Source of the DNA: Otatea glauca
Lineage: Eukaryota; Streptophyta; Magnoliopsida; Poales; Poaceae
Direction of reading: 5' to 3'
DNA length: 64,000 nt
Assembly: GCA_036346275.1 (NCBI GenBank)
Contig: CM070711.1
Coordinates: forward strand, 50,469,435-50,533,434
The translations under genes and the position numbers were made by a program. Below, piece after piece: positions 10,801 through 22,699 of this stretch (position 1 is its first letter; each line of letters opens with the position of its first letter). Below the pieces are notes generated by a model that ran no database searches, was not told the DNA's origin, and saw only the letters and a program-made list of their open reading frames with translations.

Positions 10801-13489
10801 CCATAGAAAGCATTGGATTTAAGAAAAAGATGGCAAAGACTTACCGCTGCAGGACATCTTTCTTTTAGATGTGGAACTATTGCAGACACTCTTGGGACAC
10901 CACAGTCCTTATCTATGTAGAGTGATTGTTTGACTAGATCAGACATTGCAACACAACCTCTGTCAACCACTGTTAGTTTCCGTACACCCCAGGTCTGTAA
11001 AAATAGGTTTCCACCATAAATAAATAAGTAGAAAAGATATATGCAAGTGTATAATTTGTTACAAGGGAACAGGAATCTAGTAGCAGCTCAAAGCACTAAC
11101 CATAAGCAGGCGAGCAACTTCACATCCAAGAGCTCCAGCACCAAATAGAAGACATCGAACATGAGATAACTTGTCTAAATTCACAGGGAAGTGGCGCCAT
11201 CCCATAAGCTTCAAGTGCATCAGCTGTTTTTCTTCATCCTGACTGTGCATATGATAAATAATCAACGTAATCCCATTAATTATTGATTATTTGAGGAGAA
11301 AGATAAATACTGCTCATCTACCTTGTTGGATTCATTGATTCAAGATTAATTTCTCTTGGTTTCTTTTCTTTTGTTTCCTTCCTAGGCATTTCTCCTTCCC
11401 ATCCAATAGCTTCAGGCACATAATCAGGGTCATCCCAGCCTGTAATCATAACCAATGTTAAAAATTTGACAAATTACTAGTGCAAGTGTTAAGTAGAAGC
11501 TTTTAATCCAAATCTTGCAATCCACCATAATACCATGGGGTGCTGGAAATGATGCTTTGCCAATAAGGGACTTCTTTAGATCAGGTCCCCCTCCACTTTC
11601 TCGGTAGCAGAAGAATTGCACTTTATCAATCTTCCACCGCAGGCTCAGGAATGCAATGTAGTTTCTAAGAGCCCAGCTAGGGTACTCTCTATGGCCATGA
11701 TCATAAAACCCAAACAGCAGCTGCATCAGCAAATCAATGCATTTACACAAAAGAAAAGATATGCATGAAGAATAATAGGTAAATCACTGATCAAAATTGA
11801 GCTCATGAAATACTGAAATGATCGAATGGATGACACAAACTGACCTTTTGACCACTTCCCTGGCAATCTTTCCATTCCTTTAATTGTCTTACAGTAGCAG
11901 AGGAGTCTGAAGATATCTTGACCAAAAAGAATGGTATAACTGCAGAAATTTTGATCCGTTTTAACAAAGAAATAGCAAATCAGGTCAACATAAACAACTA
12001 ACAATAAGCTGCCAAGCAACGGCAACTCCCAGTTACAGTTAGGCATTATTCTCAAACCTGTTGTTTCACTCGAACTACGCCACTCCATCAATGATTTAGA
12101 CAGGGATGCTGCCTGCAGGAGCAAATCAACAGCCTTCAGTACCAATGAGGGGGGAAAAAGATAAACAAGAAAACTAATGTTGTTGAAATTTGGTGCACAA
12201 GAACATGACCTCTTCTTGGCTGAGCACATGTGAGGCGATATGCAGGCTGAGCAAAGTCAGTTTAGAGTTGAAAACCAATGAGGGGAATGCAACATCGTAA
12301 TAGACCTTCCAATTCTTCAGATCGGCAAATGATATCACAAGGAACCTCAGTAGCAGAGCAGGATCCTCTTCTACTTTACCAGACATAATGTCATGCAAGA
12401 TCTGGCACCGCAAGATATAACAGAGAATTTTTTTATTAAAAAAAACTGAAAAGTGTAAACCCTAGCAAATTCCATGTGAAACATGTAGTACCTTCTTTGC
12501 TTCTGCTCTCAGTAGAAGCGCTGTATCTAGGTTTTGGAACCCCCGCATGTTATTAGTGTTTACGAGGGTCCCTGGGACTGGACAATTGTTCCTAGAGCCA
12601 AAGGAATTGACAGATGATGTCGCTATGGATTCTGGGCATAGCCTGAAGAGACCAGCAACTTGATTTGTGCATGGAGTATAATAGCCTAGCATAAAGTTCA
12701 AAGGAAGTTGTTTAGCTCATTCAGAAATCTCTAGCTAAAAGCCTAAAACTACGAAAACAGTAACAATAAAACACATCGACGGTCAAATTATATATAAAAA
12801 AAGGCCTACAAAATTGGAATTCTCTTTACCACTTCTTCTGGGGGATCTCAGAAGACGGTTCTCAAAATCACAATTTCAGTGTTAGGATGCTCACAGGTCA
12901 CAGCATTATGCAGTAAGAGCAATCAGCAATGACACCACCAACAGGCCATCAGGTTATACAACTGCACTTAGCACAAGAACACTAAAGCCTGAATACGGTC
13001 CCAATAGGCTAAAATCTAGACCATCTGGACCAAATAATTCGACCGTGGTGATAGCAGGTCGCGACAGAGACCACTAGCTCCAAGTAACATGATTTCAAGC
13101 ATACCTTACAGCGAGGGCAAACTCTATGCAAATATTGCGTGGCGAAATCTATGAGCACCCACAGCTAAGGCCCGTCCATCCTAGTTAGCAATTGCTTCCG
13201 TGAACCACCGGGTTGGGGGTTCCATGGAACCCTCAGAGCGGCAACGCAGGGAATCTACACCCTCCTCCGCCCAAAATTGCAACTCTCAAGGAAATTAGAA
13301 GAGGAGGACGGGGGCGAGGGCGAGAGGATCCGGACCGGTGATGGGGATGGGGGAGTCGTCGGTGCCGAGGACGTCGAGCTTGAGGCGGCGGAGGGCGTCC
13401 CCGAACCCCGTCTCCACGCAGCTCCTGATCGCCACCACCGTCAGCGGCAGCGGCAGCTGCAGCGCCTTCAACTTCGCCTCCAGCGACAT
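7866..13489 (-). CDS. ATG7: Autophagy E1-like enzyme ATG7 with a tandemly duplicated catalytic domain
   Basis: ATG7 activates ATG8 and ATG12 by adenylation and thioester formation in the cytosol. Twenty exons assemble in phase: 13336-13489, 12492-12685, 12210-12401, 12058-12112, 11845-11939, 11534-11720, 11322-11439, 11101-11242, 10845-10994, 10578-10766, 10198-10383, 9966-10081, 9656-9803, 9354-9575, 9113-9262, 8845-9033, 8589-8771, 8374-8489, 8140-8287 and 7866-8033, giving 1033 residues. Residues 1-331 are the N-terminal domain (GTDDSPIPITG, LRFLVISFADLK, FFCYRESGG). A first E1 domain has GAGALG 366-371 and Cys565 in LDQQCTA. Exon 14 joins its C-terminal block (LSEYRRRGLDF) directly to a second E1 domain with GAGTLG 703-708, Cys901 in LDQQCTV and an acidic tail. 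Zinc-type CxxC pairs (FCND, CTAC) occur in both. The usual family length is about 700. No stop or frameshift interrupts the model. Confidence 0.93.
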
Positions 13490-16400
13490 CTCCGTCTCGT
13501 CTCCTCTCCTCTCCTCTCCTCCGGCGGCACGGCGAGAGGTAAGGCCCAGTTCTGTTCGCCGCTTTACTTTTTCTTCCTTCTTATTTCTTGGATATCCCTT
13601 CTTGTTTGGACGATTGCTTTGGCGTGTGTATAACTGGTACACAAGTAAGTACGTTTCGTCTTCTTTTTTTCTCACCCAGCTTTGTTAGCTTAATTTGGTT
13701 TTAAAATGTTTGCTTGATTTAAATTTGTATTTAGCAACAAACTTAGTCAAAAGTAACGTCTAATTATAGGGATGTCTATTCCCATAAGGTGATTTGTGTC
13801 TTCTTAAGGTATAAGTCGCATTCTTTTAACCATTGGATCAATTCAAAAACCAGAACACATGTCTCGAAGCTAATCTATACCCCTTTATAATGCACCTAAA
13901 CAATTTTTTCTACATCCACCCTAAATAATGCACCTCATTAAAGATGGCACAATGTTCGTGCACCCAGCAAAACGTCCCCAGAAACTTGCATTCATCAAAA
14001 TGAACGTCTCAGATCTTTCCTCAGTTTTACTCACCCACATCCGATGGCCATTATTTAGTGTGTCTAATCATCCCTGTGGCCCACAACAGACCTCCCCCAC
14101 CTACATATTTGGAAGGAGAGCGAATCAAACAAAGAAATAAATAAGGAGGATCCGCATGCAAGGAAACCAGACTTGAATTTTTTTACTGGCCAAAATTGTA
14201 CGTACTACATATTTGGAAGGAGAGTGAATCAAACAAGGAAATAAACAGGGAGGATCCGCATGCAAGGAAACAAGACTTGAATTTTTTATTGTCCTGGCAT
14301 TGTGATCGTATTTTTTTCCGAATATGACCCTTCTCGAGACTTTTTTACGGATCTAGCCCCATAGAGTTTAATTTGGTACGCACGGAGAGAGCTGAATTTT
14401 TGTTTTTATTTTTATCTAAGGAACCAACATGCCTGTGAGTCTTTGCTTAATTTTTTAAAAATTTTCATGGACCGATGGTAATGAAAGCACTTATTTAATT
14501 TTATCTTTTTACCTTGCGGATCCAATGATCGCATGAGCGCAGATTTATTTTTTTCATATTTTTCCGAAATCATCCCTGGCCCACAATGCACCTTCCTCAC
14601 CTCCAAAGATCAACAAGGAAAAGGAAACAAACGTCTTGAATCAAGGAAAAGGAAACAATCGTCCTGGAAAAGGAAAGGACCATACATTACGTGCTGGGAA
14701 AAGAAAACCGGGGATGGGGCAGCGCGACCGGGAGAACGCAGGTCTGCAATAGCTCCACGGTCGCCATCGGTGGCTTTGCCGACGCGGCGAAGTTGCTGGT
14801 CAGCGACCTTGCGACCGCTGTGCCTCGGCAAATTTATAATTTAATTTTTTTTAAAAAATAATTTTATTAAGTACAAAATAATCGAAAGATTTTTTTGAGA
14901 ATTTTTTAACCTAATGTGCTATCTTTTCAAAAATCCTTCTATATTTAAAAAAATGAAGGCAACTCACCTGTAGCTTCTTCTAGTTATGACCTGCACAAAT
15001 AAGCCTCTTCTCTTCCTCCTCCATTAAAGCAAGAAAGAAGCTCCAAAGCTCCATCAATCCCGCACCAAATCTCCTCTTTCCATCTATGGTGTTAATTCCC
15101 TAAATTTCGTGCTCTATTGCCAAAATTTCCTCCCAATCTGATTTGATCCCAAATTATGGTTTCCATAAATATGCTTGTTTCGGGGCTATAAAAGCCGGCG
15201 AGCTCTCCTCCACGCCATCGCATTGCGTAAATCCCCAAGTGCCCCTCTTGTAAAGATCGCGGATTTTGGAGGTAACCCAAACCATCACCGTCATCTTTCC
15301 GTGAAATTCACCGCAACCGTGACTCCTCCCGCAGCGCCGTGCCGGCGATCTCGCCGCACTGCTTGACTCCATCGCAACCGCCGCCACCCCGCCTTCCTCT
15401 CCCTTTGTTGGTTTGCAGAGAGAGCACTGTTGTGCTCTCTGTGGAAGCCGCAAAAATAATCTAAAATCGAAAATTGTTTTTTCTTTCTCTTTCTTGATTT
15501 AAAATCTTTTGGGAGCCCGTTTTCGCCCATTCGACCTCCATTTAGTTCCGTTTTTCTTTCTAAATTCATTTAAAATTCTAAATTTCTCTTTTATTATTAA
15601 GTGTTGTATTCATACTTATCTTCGTATTTAATTGATAAGCGGGTGTACTTCTGTCGTAGCGTTAGCACAGACACTATACTAGTGCAAAGGTAATTTGTTG
15701 GAAGATTCTGGGATTTAGTTTAAATTTAAACTAGATCCTGAAATATCTAATAAAATATGCTAATCCAAACACCCATTAAGAGTTAAAGAAACGTGGAAAA
15801 CTAATAAATAGCAAGAACAAAAATCATATTAAGCGGGCTAGCTACGTTAATTGTTAAAGAATTTAACGTATCAGTTTAAGATAAATAGCTTGTTCCACTT
15901 TCTCCTGGATTATGATTTACCTAGGTTAAATTTACCGTATTTAACTTGAGATGTTAAAGTAAACCTTTAACCCGACCTTCAACCCAAACCTACGGTGACA
16001 CTCGTAGTTGGATAATTGAGGTTAGCATATGGTGCTCATTTTCTTGGATCCGCCTACAGATGCTCTTAAGCTTATTTGGATGTAACCCTAATATAACCTT
16101 TTACATCCACCAAATCTAACGTAAAAGAAAAAAAGTGAGGGGGTGGGGTTGAAAGCTCAAATTATGCAAACATACATAAGAATTGCTTCCTATTTTTTGC
16201 ATGGTTAAATGGAAACCATTGGTGCACGATTCGGCAGCTTGGATGGTTTGCGGTTTACAGCCATAGATAATCCTCTTTCCAAATTATAGATGATTTGTGT
16301 TCGTGAGTTGCAGCCTACGAAAGATTTGGATATTTAGTTTTTCTTTTAGGCTTTTAGTTGTAGATCATGCAGAATAACGACTATCCAGTGACCGACCAAC

Positions 16401-16949
16401 CGGTGGCTAGTCTAAGGTTATGGTATATTTACCTCGTGAATTGTTATTAATAGTCACGTACGGTTTGAGTCCCATTAGCTATATGCTAGATGGATTTTCT
16501 GGAAAATGATCCCACGATATTTTGGTTGCGAAGCTTAAAGATGACAATGGTAAGCAATTGTAACATTTTAAGAAGAAAGATCATGATGACAGTTCATCGA
16601 AGCTAGAAAGTTCCTCCAAAATTACTTACTTCTGTAATTCCGTCCAAGAATCAAAATAGGGCTTCAAATTACAAAACTCGCTAGGCATATGAAAATTTGA
16701 ATGCAATTGCTTCGTACTAGTTTTTATGGATTTTTATTCACTCTTGTGGCTGCCAATCTTAACCGTCTCCACATCGAGAAGAATGGTACACATGACAAAT
16801 TCTAGGGTAGAGTTTTGTACCTGCACAAACATGAGACGGTGACCCAGATGCAAACATTGCACACACACTAATGTCAGAGCATGTGACAACAGTGTGAAGC
16901 GTAAATACAGTAAAAATGTGTCACTCGCAATGGCCGAGAAGAACCATGT
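13490..16949. other. Intergenic region between ATG7 and the BAHD gene
   Basis: The first few hundred bases are the divergent side and promoter of ATG7, including a CTCCTCTCCTC-rich leader at 13500-13520. The rest is AT-rich with short GC-rich islands (14700-14820, 15290-15410) whose frames have no recognisable family. A tandem duplication lies at 14101-14287. I see no gene that can be supported and no transposon with readable ends. Confidence 0.4.
14101..14287. repeat. Tandem duplication, period 104 bp
   Basis: The sequence CTACATATTTGGAAGGAGAG begins at 14101 and again at 14205. Each copy continues through GAGGATCCGCATGCAAGGAA to ACTTGAATTTTTT, about 80 bp, with few substitutions. The remaining bases between the copies are not repeated. 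Confidence 0.8.
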
Positions 16950-18314
16950 CTATGCGAACTTGGCGAGCTCGTCGGCGAACGCGGTGGCGTGCGGCTCCTC
17001 GACGCATCGGAGCATGAGCCGGATGCCGCGCTTGGGGGCCGGTGGCCGGAGGTAGATCACCGACGCGACGATGTTGACGTCATCGTTGAGCGTGAACACG
17101 TACCCCGGCTCACCGAAGCCGTAGTCCACCTCGTTGAACCCGACGCGGCTCCAGTCCGACACCGTCACCGTGCCGTAGTCCAGCGGCACGTTGTAGTGGT
17201 CGTCCTTGGCGCCGCCGCGCATCCAGTCCGTGAACCGCACCGCGAGAGCCTCCTTCGCCTCCCGCATCACGCCGACCACCTCCGCCAGCGCTGCCTCCCG
17301 GATGGCCTGGCTGGTCCGGGTGATCCCCACCGGGTACACGCAGTTGCCGTAGTATCCGTCCACCGACGGCAGCACGCCGTGGAGGAGGTGCCGCGTGCTG
17401 GCGGCGAAGCCGAGCCTGACCTCAGCGGCGTCGGGGAGCGCCACGGCCAGCGCGCGGCACTTGAAAACAACGGCCGTCACCGCGTCGAAGGTGGAGCAGG
17501 CCTGCCCGCCCGTCGCGGCCTTGAACTCGTCCTTGATGCGCGCGATGATCTCCGGCGAGATCTCGGCCACCTGGGTCACGAAGCTGAACGCCGTGAAGGA
17601 CGGCGGCGGCCCGCGCGGCGGTTTGGGCGGGTCCGGGATCGCGTCGCGGTCCCACACCGGCGCCACCGACGGCGCCGGGAGCCCCCGCGCCAGCTCGCCC
17701 GCCGCCTTCAGGAACTGTGCCGCGCCCTGACCGTCGAACACCAGGTGGCTGAAGCAGATCCCCACGGCGAATCCACCACAGGTGAATTTCGTCACCTGCC
17801 ACAGCGCTCAAATTTAGCAACTTAATTTCTGGTCATTTCTTCGATTGGATCGGGAGGATAGCGTGCGAACCTGGGCCATCAGGATCAGGTCCTCGAGCTT
17901 CTCGTCGGGGGGAGGGCGGGGGAGGAGGTGCTCCTTGGGGATGAGCAGCGGGCGCTCGAGGCCGTTCACGTCGGCGAGAGCGCAGCTCGCGGCGGCCTCC
18001 ACGAACCAGACGCCCTCCCCGGTGCAGTTCACCACGAGATCGCCGGGGGCCGGCTCCGCGATGCGGCCGGCGACCGGGTAGTACGGCACCAGCGCCCTCG
18101 CGAACCCGTCGCGCATCGCGGCCACGGAGGCGTCCTGGTCCCGGCCACCCGCGTCGGCGGACGGGGTGAAGACCTGGATGAAGTCAACGGAGACGCGCAC
18201 CGCGGCGGTCTTGTCGATGGACGAGAGCGGGAGGGCGCCGCCGGGGGTGGGCCCCGCCGGCGGGACGAGCTGCGGCGGCAACTTGGCGACGGTGGGCGCT
18301 GCAGCGGCGGCCAT
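16950..18314 (-). CDS. BAHD (HXXXD) acyltransferase
   Basis: Two exons, 17871-18314 and 16950-17795, with a GT-AG intron and phase 0, give 429 residues, the normal family size. BAHD enzymes transfer acyl groups from CoA thioesters to alcohols or amines in the cytosol. The catalytic HXXXD is HLVFDG at residues 165-169 and the structural DFGWG motif appears as DYGFG at 372-376. The start (KLPPQLVPPAGPTPGG and LPLSSIDKTAAVRVSV) resembles grass acyltransferases that use hydroxycinnamoyl-CoA, but the substrate cannot be read from sequence. The frame is highly GC-rich and intact. A Copia element begins about 200 bp upstream of the ATG, so the promoter is short or replaced. Part of a second copy of the gene is scattered at 28580-28945 and 38119-38210. 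Confidence 0.9.
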
Positions 18315-18513
18315 GGCCTCGTCTGTTGGTGGAGACGAGACCGGAGCGGTGGGTGGGATTAGAGAAATGGAAGCGCGGGTGGTAGTCAGACAGTCAGTAT
18401 ATGGGTTTGTGCTCGCCGCTTTCCCTCCGAAGTCCTAATGATTGGAGGTTGTTGCCGGCTAGCTGCCGTCTAAGCTCTGATTGTAAGTTGTTGGCTTCTT
18501 TACTGGTGGGAAC

Positions 18514-18728
18514 TGTTAAGGAACCTCGCTATCGAATAGTCCGGGGTTTTCGAATAAATCTAAATTAGAGAACAGAGAGAGAGAGACACGTGTTTAGGGA
18601 GAGCAATAGCGGAAATTCTTTATTACTAATGATTTCCGGTACATAGGTGGACCCCCCTCCTCCTTTTATAGCGCTCTCCTAGGGTTTAGGCTTAAGGGAC
18701 CAGCATGGGCCTTTAGAGTTTCCCAACA
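18514..18728 (-). repeat. 3' LTR of Copia A
   Basis: This 215-bp terminal repeat shares GGAACCTCGCTATCGAATAG, ACACGTGTTTAGGGAGAGC and TTTTATAGCGCTCTCCT with the partner at 24628-24853. Differences are scattered substitutions and small indels, indicating an old insertion. Confidence 0.92.
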
Positions 18729-19052
18729 CTCCCCCTTGGGCCCTTTGCCGCGAGATGCATATACCTCATTAAAACTCCAGAAAAACCCAGTGGGAAAAAT
18801 ACTTGGAGAAAGAGTACATAGCATACGCTTACTATGTTGCACGAATTGCCTCGTTAAAACCTTATGCAAGAAAACTTCATGAAAAACTTGCTAAGGAAAA
18901 AGAGTACAATTCTCCCAACTTCTATTGCTAATCTTCAAGATTCATGTTGGGTATTCATAATTCATCTTCGAGATTCATGTGTGAGTATGTGAAATATCTC
19001 CCCGAAATCTGCACTTCTAAGTCTCATCATCCCAATTCCTTTCACGCACCTT

Positions 19053-20580
19053 TCAAAGGTAGATCTTTGGGAGTGATTTAGTGAACAAATCTGCAAGATT
19101 TTCACATGACTTAGTATGCAATATCTTTATCTCGTTCATCTTATGCAATTCGTGAGCATAGAAGAACTTGGGGTTGATATGCTTCGTGAGATTGCTCTTC
19201 ACATAACCCATTTGTGCTTGGGCAACACAAGCTGCATTATCTTCATAAATTATCGTGGGAGTTTGCTCAATGTTCAGACCACATGACTTTTGGATGTGGT
19301 GAACCATTCTTCCGAGCCATGCACATTCACGAGATGCTTCATACAAAGCGATGATTTCCGAGTGGTTTGTCGACGTCGAGACAAGAGTCTGTTTAGACGA
19401 CTTCCAAGAAATTGTTGTTCCTCCACATAGGAAAACATAGCCAGTTTGGGACTTACCAGTACGCGGGTCTGATAAATACCCAGCATCGGCATAGCCAACC
19501 AAATTCAATTCATTGTTTCTTCTAAAAAATAGATCGAGGTCTTTGCTTCCTTGGAGGTAACGGAAGATGTCCTTGATCCCTTTCCAATGCCTTTTGGTGA
19601 GTTCTGCACTGTACCGAGCTAGCAAATTCACAACGAACGCAATGTCCGGCCTAGTGCTATTCGCAAGGTACATGAGTGCTCCAACTGCACTCAGATATGG
19701 GAATTCGCTCCCGTGACTTCCTCCCTCTTCTCTAGGTGCAGTATGGGTCTAGGTCTGCTTGGAGTGACCTTCCGACCATTGGAGTCTTTGCAGGATATGC
19801 TTTTTCAAATCCAAATCTTTCCAACACTTTCTGCGTGTAGGTTGATTGATGTACCAAGATTCCTCCTTTGACATGTTCAAGCTGCAAGCCTAAACAAAAC
19901 TTGGTTTTACCTAAATCCTTCATTTCAAACTCAGACTTCAAGTATGAGCATGCTTCTTCAATTTCTTCATCCGTCCCAATGATGTTCAAGTCATCTACAT
20001 AGACGGAGATTATACAGAATCCATTCGGGATCGTCAGATAAACACATATGGACAATCTTATTTGCTTGTGTAGCCTTTCTTATAGAAAGTCACTCAAGCG
20101 ATTGTACCACATTCTTCCTGATCGCTTTGACCCATACAGTGATTTCTCCAATTTCACATCGCATGCAGTTTCTATTTGCTCCGTCTTGTTTGGGATAGGA
20201 ATTCCTTAGGTACTTTCATATATATCTTGAATCCAAGTTTCCATACAAATATCTGTGACAACATCCATTAGCTTCATTCTCAACTTCAAGTTGATCGCCA
20301 TTGAGATCAAATATCTAAAGGTAATTCCTCCCATGACCGGAGAATAGGTTTTTCATAATCAACTCCGGGACGTTGAGTGAAACCTTGAGCTACAAGCCTT
20401 GCTTTGTACCTTACAACCGTTGTTTTCATTCCTCTTCCGAACAAAGACCCATTTGTGACCTACGGGGTTTATATGGGGAGGTGTGCGGCATACTGCCCAA
20501 ACACCTCTCTCTTGTTCAGAGAGACCAACTCTGCAGTGATTGCCTTTTTCCATTCTTCCCAATCTAGTCTTTTCTTGCAC
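19053..20580 (-). pseudogene. Copia A reverse transcriptase and RNase H remnants
   Basis: The frame 19053-19673 carries the Copia RNase H segment: STRPDIAFVVNLLARYS, GYADAGYLSDP, GYVFLCGGTTISWKS, a conserved glutamate in NHSEIIALYEASRE, and LADLFTKSLP at the end. Upstream, 19732-20055 holds the polymerase core with the catalytic YVDD in SVYVDDLNIIG and the block FEMKDLGKTKFCLGLQL. Farther upstream (to about 20580) only scraps such as PVGHKWVFVRKRNE are readable, broken by frameshifts. It is a dead copy of the pol C-terminal half. Confidence 0.85.
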
Positions 20581-21189
20581 TCTGCTAGAGATGCAGGCTC
20601 GGGATCATAATCAATGATCGAGGCAATCTTCTTTGCAAAGTGTGCATCTACGTTGGTCGTTGCTCTATTCAGGATTCTCTGTTATTACAAAGTTTATGGC
20701 CATTTCTTCATGGGGTGCTTCATGCACTTCTACTTGCTCTTCATCGCTATTCCCTATCGCAGAGCAAGTTCCTTTAGCTTTCATCGCCTATGTGTGCGCA
20801 CACATTATTTCCGACGGCTTCCTTGATGGAAGATTCAAGTCAGGAATTGCCTTTCTGTTGGCTTTTTTCGGTGCAGTCTCAACTGGCTCCCTTCTTTCCT
20901 TGGGGCATTTTCGTGATTGGTTGTGGCAAGTCCTTTCGCTTGAGCTTTTCTCGGACGCCTCCGGTACTTTGGGTTTGAGGAGCCGGGTTTCTGTTCTTTT
21001 TCTTTGAGGCCTCGAACAGGTTGAGGGATACCTTCTATTTTCTTTGGTATTTCCACCCTCTCGGTGCATTCCTTGCGGGTACATGCGACTTAACCACGCC
21101 CTTCGTGTCACAAAATGATCAGCGATTCATTTGCTAAATTCGCAAATCAATCATCTTCTAGACTTCTTGATTTGCTTCATTAGTGCGGG

Positions 21190-22100
21190 GTCATGTGCGG
21201 GGATCCGGTGGAATGCCATATGATTTCCGGCATTTTTCATTCAAAGGTTGATTTCTCCCTAATGACGGAAACGATCCTCATCAAAAATGCAATCGTGAAT
21301 CGGTCAGATGCAAGTCTCGATCATGGGTTCCAAATACGATTATGGATGCACTCTCATAACCAACGATATCCCGGACTTGCGGAGAGGGCCCATTGCGATC
21401 CGTGAGGGTGGTATAGGTACATATACCATACACCCAAATTTTCTAAGATGGGAGATCTTGGGATGATCCGTGCACAAGCCGCATAGGAGAATGGATGTTG
21501 TAGGCCGACGGTCTAAAATTGATAAGAGCTGCGTGCAGATCGCGTGTCCCCAACAAGTGTTGGGCAAGTTACAACTCGCAAAAGCGGTCCGCAATGAACT
21601 TAATCCTCTTTATTAGTGCTTTCGCTAGTCCATTCTGCGTATGGACGCGGTGTACAGAGTGCTCAAGCTGCTATCCTGTTGCCGTGCAATAATCATCAAA
21701 TGCCTTTGAAGTAAATTCTCCAGATTGTCCATTCTAATGGACTTCACGCGATGATCGGGAAAGCATTCTTAATTCTTATGATCTGCGAGATCGACTTTGC
21801 AAAAGCATGGTTTCTTGTTGACAACAAGCATACATGCGACCATTTCGAGGAAGCATCGATGAGCACCATAAAGTATCGAAACGGCCACGACAGGCTGAAT
21901 CGGACGCAAATATCCCCGGATGCGTTCCAGAATGCAGGATTTCACTTTGCACTTTCATGACAGATGGTCTAGTTATTAATTTCCGTTGGCACATGCAGGC
22001 ACACAAAATCTTCATGATTCGGGAAATTTTTAACATTAATGCCATGACCTTGTGAGTTGTTCACTATATTTCTCATCATTCTAAGACCAGATGGCCTAAT
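21190..22100 (-). pseudogene. Copia A integrase remnants
   Basis: The minus strand shows the integrase C-terminal block LRKFGCMVYVPIPPSRI with CNLPNTCWGHA in the frame at 21340-21594. Farther upstream the DNA corresponds to the core segment FRYFMVLIDASSRW, but split over frames (around 21776-22045). The catalytic D,D-35-E arrangement can no longer be followed in a single frame. Confidence 0.7.
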
Positions 22101-22133
22101 CTACCATGCCATAAAGAAAATAACTCGTAGCTT

Positions 22134-22575
22134 CTAAAAGCAGTCTTCAAGGAAGTATACACTTGGTGCATGAATATTCGTGTAGTACAACCCTGATTCA
22201 TATGAGGGACATTTTTCTAATACCATTTTTCCACATACCGCGTGCTTCACAATGCACAAGTAGTCTTTGCCATTTTCTTCATTGGTTTCTACGTGAAAAC
22301 CATTGGCGCGGATGTCTTTAAAGCTTAAGAGAGTGCGCGTTGATTCAGGGTACAAAAGGGCTTCTTCAATTACCAAAGTTGTACCCATAGGCAATATAAT
22401 AGTGGCTCTTCCTGAGCCGATTACATATGAGTCGCTTCCTGCGATCGTAGTAATCTTTCCAGCGTTCTTCGTGATCGACTGGAAATACTTAGACTCTCTT
22501 AAGATGGTATTTGTTGTGCCACTATCAACAATGCATATCTCTTCTATTTGGGCGCTACACGATTTCTAGATGCAA
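22134..22575 (-). pseudogene. Copia A protease and pre-integrase segment
   Basis: On the minus strand, 22410-22575 encodes the aspartic protease start with IVDSGTTNTIL (DSG active site). The frame continues through PMGTTLVIEEALLYPES and ANGFHVETNEENGKDYLCIV into the pre-integrase region ending near 22134. The 160-bp protease start is present a second time at 24416-24575. Confidence 0.8.
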
Positions 22576-22699
22576 GAAATATAATTCTAATCAGATAGAG
22601 GCAAAAACAATCCAAATATTACTTGCAAATTTGAAGAATACTGGAATAAAGAATAAATTGTGTATTTATTCATGAAAGAAGTATGCTCTTCTAGAGCTT

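Noticed and set aside
15650..15780. CACTATACTAG near 15670 as a possible CACTA transposon end.
   Set aside because: I found no matching inverted end and no 3-bp target duplication.
16989..17825. A 278-codon frame on the + strand opposite the BAHD gene.
   Set aside because: It is the GC-rich shadow of exon 2; its Arg/His-rich translation has no family features and the minus-strand frame carries the BAHD motifs.
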